NCBI GenBank assembly: GCA_034926865.1
Contig: JAYFQP010000027.1
Span: 1 to 64,000 of the forward strand
Direction: 5' to 3'
Length of the DNA: 64,000 bases
Origin: RGIG1902 sp034926865
GTDB lineage: Bacteria > Bacillota > Clostridia > Oscillospirales > Butyricicoccaceae
In this document: piece after piece, positions 42,501 through 49,412 of the stretch
Position numbering within the stretch: the stretch's first letter is position 1
How the letters are laid out: every line of letters starts with the position of its first letter
The notes under the pieces: model-generated
What the model was told of the DNA's origin: nothing
The model's input: the letters and a program-made list of their open reading frames with translations, nothing else
The model's database searches: none
Position numbers and translations under genes: made by a program

Positions 42501-42914
42501 ATGTGGTCCGAGTTTAAAAAGTTTGCCTTTAAGGGAAATGTAGTGGACTTGGCTGTGGGCGTAATTATTGGCGGAGCCTTTGGAAAAATAGTCACATCTC
42601 TGGTAAACGACATTATCATGCCTATACTTGGTCTTCTCTTTGGCAGCATCAATTTTACGAATCTTAAAATAGTTCTTAATCCGGCCCAATACGATGCTGC
42701 AGGGGCAGTCATCAAAGCAGAATCGGCAATAACTTACGGGGCTTTTATTCAGACTGTTGTGGATTTCTTTTTAGTGGCTGTTTCGATCTTTTTCTTTATT
42801 AAAGCTATTAATCGAACCCGTAAAAAGGAAGCTCCCGCACCTGAGCCGCCCAAGGGTCCCTCAGCCGAAGAATTACTCACAGATATTCGAGATCTTCTCA
42901 AAAGCAAGCTGTAA
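42501..42914 (+). CDS. mscL: Large-conductance mechanosensitive channel (MscL)
   Basis: 137 residues, start ATG 42501 behind AAAGGAGG. N-terminal amphipathic helix and TM1 (WSEFKKFAFKGNVVDLAVGVIIGGAFGKIVTSLVNDIIMP), periplasmic loop, TM2 (about 80-105) and C-terminal coiled helix AEELLTDIRDLLKSKL are exactly MscL-like. Releases solutes during osmotic downshock. The last bases plus the terminator recur at 43884-43956 (86% by eye). Confidence 0.97.
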   Translation: MWSEFKKFAFKGNVVDLAVGVIIGGAFGKIVTSLVNDIIMPILGLLFGSINFTNLKIVLNPAQYDAAGAVIKAESAITYGAFIQTVVDFFLVAVSIFFFIKAINRTRKKEAPAPEPPKGPSAEELLTDIRDLLKSKL

Positions 42915-42967
42915 TACATATAAAAGGCGGCGCTACTTTGCCGCCTTTTTATTATAGTATTGTTTTT
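42895..42967 (+). repeat. mscL 3' end and terminator, copy 1
   Basis: 73 bases covering the last codons of mscL, its terminator (stem AAAAGGCGGC/GCCGCCTTTT at 42922-42950) and flanking AT-rich bases; about ten mismatches to 43884-43956 and no gaps. Confidence 0.85.
42922..42952 (+). terminator. Terminator of mscL
   Basis: 10-bp stem AAAAGGCGGC/GCCGCCTTTT with T-run, eight bases after the mscL stop. Confidence 0.9.
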
Positions 42968-43163
42968 CATCCCCGTATATAAGATATCTTCGCATCCTCC
43001 GCAAGCCTCTGCCATCCTTCCCAACATCAAACGTCCTAAATCTGTTTTTTCTCAACAATCGTCCGTTGGAATAAAATGTGCTTTTAAAACCGAATTGACA
43101 TTTACTAGCTACTTTTTTAACATATACCTTATTATGCAATAATCAAGAAAAGGAGAGAAAACA

Positions 43164-43820
43164 ATGCGAATTTTCACACACCCCAGAAACGTTATTTTCA
43201 CATCAGCAGCCTTTCTCCCTTCTATTGCCTTTGCACTGCACTACAATATATCTCTGAAAATTATTACCGGAGCCGCCGCAGTGCTGGCCCTGTTTCATTA
43301 TCTTTTCAATACTGCAGACGACGAAGCCGATCCTATAAGCAGCCAGAGGGAATCGTCAGCCATTAAAATTCTTAATTCTCCGATAATACTAAGCCAGTCT
43401 GTAAGAAAGTTCGGCATGTTTCTTCCTACACAAAATATAAATACACCCGGAAAACACAAGGGGATTATCATCTCATGGGCAACGGTGGCTGCGACATATC
43501 TAGGATGTGCCATACAGGCACACGATCAGACCCATGAAAAAACGATGTTCTCCTTCGCGCCGTTTGCCGGCATTTTTTTCGGCATATCTCTTTTGATAAT
43601 GTCAGACCTTGTGTTAGCCACAGTACTTCGCAAAAGAAAAAGATTATCTTTCGTGGCTCAAATAGTTTCAGCAATATGCGGGTTTTTCTATATCTGCACC
43701 TGGAGCCTTGGCTTCCAAATCCCTCTGTTAGCCGCAGCACCTTCTGCAGCTGTACTTCTGGCACTTATTTTTTTTATAATAAGAGTGTCAAAAATAGGAT
43801 CCAGTAACAATACGATTTAA
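43164..43820 (+). CDS. Uncharacterised polytopic membrane protein
   Basis: 218 residues, start ATG 43164 behind AAGGAGAG. Six probable membrane helices (about 10-27, 32-48, 100-117, 130-150, 163-182, 187-208) with a polar cytoplasmic stretch (ADDEADPISSQRESSAIK). No family recognised. It is bracketed by two copies of the mscL 3' end. Confidence 0.75.
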   Translation: MRIFTHPRNVIFTSAAFLPSIAFALHYNISLKIITGAAAVLALFHYLFNTADDEADPISSQRESSAIKILNSPIILSQSVRKFGMFLPTQNINTPGKHKGIIISWATVAATYLGCAIQAHDQTHEKTMFSFAPFAGIFFGISLLIMSDLVLATVLRKRKRLSFVAQIVSAICGFFYICTWSLGFQIPLLAAAPSAAVLLALIFFIIRVSKIGSSNNTI

Positions 43821-43883
43821 AGCATGACATTTATAATCACTACACATCGCTAAAAAAGCTGGCAATCTTCGGCATGTTGGGTA

Positions 43884-43956
43884 TTCTCAAAAGCAAACTG
43901 CAATAAATGTAAAAGGCGGCATTGATTTGCCACCTTTTTATTACAGTATTGTTTTT
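43884..43956 (+). repeat. mscL 3' end and terminator, copy 2 (degenerate)
   Basis: Matches 42895-42967 over 73 ungapped bases. The terminator stem survives as AAAAGGCGGC/GCCACCTTTT. No upstream mscL coding sequence adjoins it, though GGCATGTTGGGTATTCTC just before may be further decayed mscL. It now lies at the end of the KdpE-like gene. Confidence 0.82.
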
Positions 43957-44659
43957 ATTTATCCTCACACATACGATACCCTACTCCTACCTCAGTAATT
44001 ATATACTGCGGGTCAGCTGGGTTATCTTCAATCTTGCGCCGTATGTTTGCCATATTAACTCGGAGAATCTGATTATCACCTTTAGCATATGGCCCCCATA
44101 TTTCTTTGATTATATAATCATAAGTCATGACTCGTCCCGAATATTTGCTCAGAATTGCCACTATTTTATACTCATTTTGCGTGAGATGTATTATTTCTCC
44201 GCGAACGGTCACTCTTCTCTTATCAAAATCTATCATCAAGTCACCGCTTTTAAAAGTACCAAGCTCAGACATCCCCGTATCTTTCCTTGTCTGCCAGTGA
44301 CGTAAGGCTCCCCTTATCCTTGCAAGAAGCTCTTCTGTGCCAAATGGCTTAGTCACATAATCATCTGCCCCTAAGTCAAGTGCCTTTACCTTATCAGCTT
44401 GCATGCCATTTGCAGAAACGACAATAATCGGCACCAGCGACCACTCCCGAACACTTTGAATGATATGCATCCCATCCATATCTGGAAGACCTAAATCGAG
44501 AAGTACTACATCGGGGCGGTACGAAGAAATCATTACAAGCCCTTGCTGCCCATCCTTGGCAGTCACTACCTTATACCCGTTTGCCGTCAACGAGGACGAT
44601 ATAAAATTTCGTATCGACACCTCATCCTCAATCACCAAAATACAATTTTTGCCGCTCAT
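43955..44659 (-). CDS. KdpE-type response regulator
   Basis: 234 residues. Receiver (about 5-118) with EDE at 11-13, Asp55 in VVLLDLGLPDMDG and Lys in TKPFGTEELLARIR; winged helix (about 135-232) with VTVRGEIIHLTQNEYKIV, RVNMANIRRKIEDNP and ITEVGVGYRM, all close to KdpE. Overlaps the kinase gene by four bases. No kdpFABC potassium pump genes are in the window, so its targets may be elsewhere. Confidence 0.92.
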   Translation of the reverse strand: MSGKNCILVIEDEVSIRNFISSSLTANGYKVVTAKDGQQGLVMISSYRPDVVLLDLGLPDMDGMHIIQSVREWSLVPIIVVSANGMQADKVKALDLGADDYVTKPFGTEELLARIRGALRHWQTRKDTGMSELGTFKSGDLMIDFDKRRVTVRGEIIHLTQNEYKIVAILSKYSGRVMTYDYIIKEIWGPYAKGDNQILRVNMANIRRKIEDNPADPQYIITEVGVGYRMCEDK

Positions 44660-45765
44660 ACTCCTACCTCCGTCAATGGCAAAGTGAAGATAAATACAGC
44701 CCCTCCCTCGGAACGGTTACCTGCAAAAATGCGTCCACCGTGAGCTTTGACAATAGTTCTGCACACAGAAAGCCCTATCCCCATGCTCCGGCTTTTATCG
44801 CCATCTAAAAAATCACTTTTTTTCTGGCCGCTGAACAACATATCAAACTCGTCGGGGGCTATCCCTTTCCCATTATCCATAATCCGAAAAACGGCGCAAT
44901 CACCGCTGTGTTTTACGTCCAATATAATCTCATCGGCACCACATGAATGCTTTACCGCATTATCAAGCATATTTAAAAGTACCTGCTTTATTAAAACGGC
45001 ATCCATATTTGCCAAAATAAGCTCGTCAGGCGATCTTACGATAAGCTTCTTTCCTGGATGCCACTTTCTGAACCTTCCTGCTGCCGCCCCAACTACCTCC
45101 TCAACTATCTCCGGGCTGAGAACAAGGTCAGCTCCCTCGTTTCCAAGCCTTGTTATAGAAAGCAAATTCTCAACCATCCTGAGAAGCCACGCTGCCTCAC
45201 CGTTAATTCCTTCAACAAGCCCAATCCTGTTTTCGTTTCCCATCGTCTCCCCATTTTTAAGCAAAGACTCTGCAAATCCCATTATGGCAGTAAGCGGTGT
45301 TCTGATGTCATGAGAGACCGAACGCAAAAGATTGCTGTTCATCCGTTCTCTTTCCACCTCAATTTGAAGCCTTGCCTTTTCTTTTCTTAAACGGTTGACT
45401 GTGCATACTGACGTTGAAATTGAGAGCATTGTAAAAAAAATCAGCAATAAGCTCCAAGACGGTATAAGAAAAGATAAGAATATACGCTTAAAAATGTAAT
45501 CAATCCCAGAAACGGCGATTATCGACGACACAGTTCCGTAAAAAAAGCCTTCAGTAGTCCTTGAAATAATAAATACCGCAGCAATAAAAATTATGGGAAT
45601 GCACATCTCTGCCCCTTCGGTAAAACGAAGCGCAAAGCCACACATAAGCGCAGCAAAAAGCACAGAAGAAGTCACCAATGTATCCCTTATTGACAGCTCC
45701 ATGTGTTTGATACATTGATCCAGTTGTTTCATAATTTTTATAGTCTTGCTTTTATGCTTATTCAC
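44656..45765 (-). CDS. Short KdpD-like sensor histidine kinase
   Basis: 369 residues with GTG start at 45765. Three to four membrane helices of the DUF4118 type (about 28-120), then dimerisation domain with SVSHDIRTPLTAIMGFAESLL (His152) and HATPase (NMLDNAVKHS, DNGKGIAPDE, GIGLSVCRTIVKAHGG). The N-terminal KdpD and UspA domains of full KdpD (about 370 residues) are missing, so turgor/K+ sensing of the classical kind is unlikely. Overlaps kdpE-like gene. Confidence 0.9.
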   Translation of the reverse strand: MNKHKSKTIKIMKQLDQCIKHMELSIRDTLVTSSVLFAALMCGFALRFTEGAEMCIPIIFIAAVFIISRTTEGFFYGTVSSIIAVSGIDYIFKRIFLSFLIPSWSLLLIFFTMLSISTSVCTVNRLRKEKARLQIEVERERMNSNLLRSVSHDIRTPLTAIMGFAESLLKNGETMGNENRIGLVEGINGEAAWLLRMVENLLSITRLGNEGADLVLSPEIVEEVVGAAAGRFRKWHPGKKLIVRSPDELILANMDAVLIKQVLLNMLDNAVKHSCGADEIILDVKHSGDCAVFRIMDNGKGIAPDEFDMLFSGQKKSDFLDGDKSRSMGIGLSVCRTIVKAHGGRIFAGNRSEGGAVFIFTLPLTEVGV

Positions 45766-46363
45766 TGAATAACCGTCCTGTTTGTCCTTTTCAACATTAT
45801 CGCATGTCTGCGAAAATCCACAATAACCACCTATGCTTACTTATATGATTTTTATAAACCCTATGTAGCGCGCACAATTAAAAAAACGCAATTTAAAAAG
45901 TTTAAATAAATACATGAGAAAAAAAGAGAAGGGGGTTTTATTTCTTCAGACTAAAGCTGCTTGTCCCATATTTTTTATTGTAAACTGTTTTATTGTTAAA
46001 ATAATGTTAATATTTCAAATATATTACGATTTTATTATATCTGCTTTTGATGTATTCGTAAACACCTGTTTTGCAATGTAGATATAATCTTTTCTGTGAA
46101 GCAAAATATGGCATCTATTTCCAACAGCACAGTGGGAAATCCAGATATTTTCATTTTCTGACATTTTTTATTATTCCAAAGAGATTTTTGTTAGTGCCTT
46201 ATGACATAATTGGTTACATTATGCAAATTTTATATCTTTTTACTACTTTTTCTGAAAATAATGTAGATTTTTTACGAAAATTATAATAGAATGTGACTAC
46301 TAGTCGCAATATGGCATTTCGCCCAAATAATTCATTAGCACAGCAGACACGGAGGACGGTTAA
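45766..46363. other. AT-rich intergenic region before the DegV operon
   Basis: 598 bases without a supportable gene. The only clear items are a -10 box TATAAT (46282-46287) and, right after it, the palindrome GACTACTAGTC (46295-46305) at the predicted transcript start of the DegV-GH3 operon. Confidence 0.5.
46282..46305 (+). promoter_or_regulatory. Candidate -10 box and palindrome for the DegV-GH3 operon
   Basis: TATAAT at 46282-46287 with no clear -35 hexamer, followed by the 11-bp palindrome GACTACTAGTC at about +1. It may be an operator, or activator-dependent expression may explain the poor -35. Confidence 0.4.
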
Positions 46364-47215
46364 ATGCAAAAGGTAAAGATCTTTACAAACTCATGCAGCG
46401 ATATGTCGCCTGCTATTGCGGAGGAGTTTGGAGTGAGCCTAATTCCAGATACAATTATATTTGATGGCACACTTGAATACCGCACAAATATAGATATAAC
46501 CCCTATGGCTCTGTACCCAATGATGGACAAGTATAAAGATCTACCCACTTCATCACACCCCAATATATCTGTATATGAAAGCTGTTTTAAAACTGCTTCA
46601 GATTATGAAGAAATCCTTTGCCTTAATCTTACATCTGTAATGTCCGGTACATACAGTACAGCCTGCACAGCGGCAAAGATGATGCTGGATTCAGGCTTCG
46701 GCCCAAAGATTTATCCATATGATACTTTACAGCTCTCCTACGGTCTTTCTTTACTTGTCATGCACGCAGCACGCTTAGCCCGCGATGGGAAAAGCGCAGA
46801 AGAGATTATTGCTTCTCTTGATGAGCGAAAGAAGAAAGTTGGTGTTTACTTTATCCTGAAATCCCTCCACAATGCAAGAAAAGGGGGGAGGATCGGAGCA
46901 GTTCGTGTGCTTGCTGCCGATATATTGGGCATCAAACCACTTATGATATTCCGTGACGGGACTCTCCGGGACATTGGCATAATGCGAAATTTCGGAGAGG
47001 GAATAAACGGCATGATCGAAAAATATAAGAATACGGCGCAGTTTGGCGGTGACATATTTATTTATCATGCTGATAATATCGCAGACGCGCGTCTGCTCGA
47101 ATATAAGCTTAGAGAAATTGACAAAGATGCAAAGATAAGAATTGAGTGGGTAGGTTCAGCAATCGGTGTTTATACCGGAAGAGGCTGCATAGGCATTGCC
47201 TTTATGGAAAAATGA
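46364..47215 (+). CDS. DegV-family (FakB-like) fatty-acid-binding protein
   Basis: 283 residues, start ATG 46364 after GGAGGA. DegV features: KIFTNSCSDMSPAIAEEFGVSLIPDTIIFDG at the N-terminus, TSSHPNISVYESCF, LTSVMSGTYSTACTAAKM and NARKGGRIGA. DegV/FakB proteins bind a fatty acid in the cleft and, in the Fak system, present it to the FakA kinase. No fakA is near; instead the gene overlaps a membrane methyltransferase-like gene by ATGA, first of four coupled genes ending with a GH3 enzyme and an HD-GYP protein. Supplying an acyl chain to the GH3 enzyme would be a logical role (inference). Confidence 0.93.
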   Translation: MQKVKIFTNSCSDMSPAIAEEFGVSLIPDTIIFDGTLEYRTNIDITPMALYPMMDKYKDLPTSSHPNISVYESCFKTASDYEEILCLNLTSVMSGTYSTACTAAKMMLDSGFGPKIYPYDTLQLSYGLSLLVMHAARLARDGKSAEEIIASLDERKKKVGVYFILKSLHNARKGGRIGAVRVLAADILGIKPLMIFRDGTLRDIGIMRNFGEGINGMIEKYKNTAQFGGDIFIYHADNIADARLLEYKLREIDKDAKIRIEWVGSAIGVYTGRGCIGIAFMEK

Positions 47216-47781
47216 TACTTTTTACTGCTGCTTTGGTTTCATATGCCCTGCTTTTTATTTCTGATATAGCCGACAAGAAATATGGGCGCAAAGGCCTTTT
47301 GGCCCCTACGCTGTTTATTCTAGGCAGTCTGGGCATAATAGTATCTTTTTCTCGCCTGCTTTTTTCTTCAAGTTTTATGGGCGCTTTGCATATATCTCCG
47401 GGAGCTATACTATTTTTCTTGATATTTTTAAGTCTCCTTCTCTATACGCTTTTCCCTGCGCTTACACATGGGGATACTTCTACCGTTGAACGCGGAAAAC
47501 TTCCGCTTGTTTCAACAGGAGTCTATGCTTTGTGCCGTCATCCCGGCGTACTTTGGATGGCTGGCTGTTGCATATGTCTTTACATAATTTGCCCCACTGC
47601 TGAAATGGGAATATTGGCTTTTCTTGTAGCCTTTTTTGATCTTGTTTATGTTTGGTGGCAGGATCTATTCATTTTTCCCTATACTATTTCACATTATAAT
47701 GACTATAAGAACTCTGTTCCATTTTTGATACCAACGGCTTTAAGCGTTGTTCGCTGTTTAAACAATTTACGACAGGGGTGA
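47212..47781 (+). CDS. ICMT/PEMT-like membrane methyltransferase
   Basis: 189 residues, start ATG 47212 overlapping the DegV stop. Five or so membrane helices (1-20, 30-50, 60-82, 110-135, 135-155). The motif LVSTGVYALCRHPGVLWMAG and the C-terminal FPYTISHYNDYKNSVPFLIP match the isoprenylcysteine carboxyl methyltransferase/phospholipid methyltransferase group, where RHP-x-Y/W and a terminal E/N-Y-x-x-Y build the SAM site. Substrate would be membrane-embedded. Stop overlaps or abuts the GH3 gene. The family assignment is by motif only. Confidence 0.75.
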   Translation: MILFTAALVSYALLFISDIADKKYGRKGLLAPTLFILGSLGIIVSFSRLLFSSSFMGALHISPGAILFFLIFLSLLLYTLFPALTHGDTSTVERGKLPLVSTGVYALCRHPGVLWMAGCCICLYIICPTAEMGILAFLVAFFDLVYVWWQDLFIFPYTISHYNDYKNSVPFLIPTALSVVRCLNNLRQG

Positions 47782-47786
47782 CCTTG

Positions 47787-49412
47787 ATGAAGTTTGAGGA
47801 CAAGCTCAAACATATGACTCAGGAAGAACTCTGGCAGGAATACTGCGGTTTTCTTGATTTATCGATTGATGAATATATGGCTATACAGTATCGGCTTCTT
47901 TCAGAACAGATACAGCTTTTTTCTGCCTGCTCTCTGGGAAACCGTATTTTTCGCGGACAAACCATCACATCAACCGAAGACTTCAGAAAGCTTGTACCCC
48001 TTACTACCTATGATGATTATGCTGACATACTTCTCCTCAACAAAGAAGAAATGCTGCCGGCCAAGCCGGTTGTATGGCTAAAAACCACATGGGAAGGCGG
48101 AACTCACCCTGCAAAAACAGCCCCCTACTCAGCTGCAATGCTTGATACATATAAAAACAATATATTCGGGGCCATGCTTATAGCTACCTCAACAGCAAAA
48201 GGTAAGTTTAAGTTTTCTCCCAATGCAAGAGTACTGTATGCTTTGGCTCCCCTGCCATACGCTACGGGACTTCTTCCAGGGCTTATTGAACCTGAAATAT
48301 CCTTCCAATTCATGCCCTCTATAAAAGAAGCTCAGACACTCTCTTTCTCACAACAGACAAAAAGAGGTTTTGAGCTAAGCCTCAGACATGGTATGGATAT
48401 GTTTTTTGGCATGAGCAGTATACTGATGGGCATAAGCCGAAACCTAACTGAAATGGCTTCCAGTTCCGGACGTAAGAGCTTAAGCTCGATTCTTAAGCTC
48501 TCTCCTTTCATGCTTTACCGCTTGATTTCCGCCAAATACCGAAGCAAGAGAGACGGCAAACCCGTTTTGCCAAAAGATATTTTTAATCTTCAGGGCTTTG
48601 TCTGTGTTGGAACCGACAGCGCACTTTATAAGGACGAACTTGAAGAGCTGTGGGGCCGAAGGCCTCTTGAACTTGCCGGCGGTACCGAACCCTCTTGCCT
48701 TGGAACTGAAACATGGAGCAAAAACGGCCTGGTTTTCTTTCCTGACAACTGTTTTTATGAGTTTATTCCTGAATCAGAGATGCTTCGAAACATAGATGAT
48801 CCCAACTATATTCCCAAAACATATCTTATGGACGAGCTTGTGGCAAACTGTAATTATGAGCTTGTTATAACTGTTTTCAAGGGTGGTGCGTTTGCCAGAT
48901 ATCGAGTAGGAGATATATATCGCTGCATCAGGCTGAAAAACCCTATTGACGGCCTTGATATACCCCAGTTTGAATATGTGGATCGCGTACCCACCGTTAT
49001 TGACATTGCCGGATTTACAAGAATAACGCAAAGAGTAATCGAAGATGTCATCAGGCTCTCGCGCCTTCAGATAAGCGATTGGTTTGCACTCAAGGAATAT
49101 GATGAGAACAACCACTCTTTTATGCATCTTTATGCCGAAATGGATCCCGCCTGCGTGGATTCAGTGGCAATAAGCAAGCAGCTTATAACAGAGCATCTTG
49201 GCGCGTATTTCCGCTTTTACGACAAAGACTACAGCGACCTAAAAAGACTTTTGGGCTCTGACCCCCTAAACGTCACTATACTCCCCTCAGGCAGCATAGC
49301 CACATTTAAAAATAAATATAACCGCAGTATACCAAAGATCAACCCACCGCTTTTTGATATTGTTGACATTACCCGTCTTGCCAAAGAGATGGGAGGTGGG
49401 GACGGCATATGA
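47787..49412 (+). CDS. GH3-family acyl-adenylating enzyme
   Basis: 541 residues from ATG 47787 (AGGGGTG upstream; GTG 47778 is an alternative). GH3 features in order: EELWQEYCGFL, PLTTYDDYADILL, nucleotide motif region WEGGTHPAKTAPYS, AGGTEPSCLG, LVFFPDNCFYEFIPESE and a C-terminal RYRVGDIYRCIRLKNPIDGLDIPQFEYVDR. GH3 proteins belong to the ANL adenylating superfamily and in plants join amino acids to jasmonate or auxin carboxylates; bacterial members are largely unstudied. The Ser/Thr/Gly motif I is altered to T-T-W-E-G-G-T. It overlaps the GGDEF/HD-GYP gene by ATGA. Probable role: activation of a carboxylic acid, perhaps an acyl chain bound by the DegV protein (inference). Confidence 0.85.
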   Translation: MKFEDKLKHMTQEELWQEYCGFLDLSIDEYMAIQYRLLSEQIQLFSACSLGNRIFRGQTITSTEDFRKLVPLTTYDDYADILLLNKEEMLPAKPVVWLKTTWEGGTHPAKTAPYSAAMLDTYKNNIFGAMLIATSTAKGKFKFSPNARVLYALAPLPYATGLLPGLIEPEISFQFMPSIKEAQTLSFSQQTKRGFELSLRHGMDMFFGMSSILMGISRNLTEMASSSGRKSLSSILKLSPFMLYRLISAKYRSKRDGKPVLPKDIFNLQGFVCVGTDSALYKDELEELWGRRPLELAGGTEPSCLGTETWSKNGLVFFPDNCFYEFIPESEMLRNIDDPNYIPKTYLMDELVANCNYELVITVFKGGAFARYRVGDIYRCIRLKNPIDGLDIPQFEYVDRVPTVIDIAGFTRITQRVIEDVIRLSRLQISDWFALKEYDENNHSFMHLYAEMDPACVDSVAISKQLITEHLGAYFRFYDKDYSDLKRLLGSDPLNVTILPSGSIATFKNKYNRSIPKINPPLFDIVDITRLAKEMGGGDGI

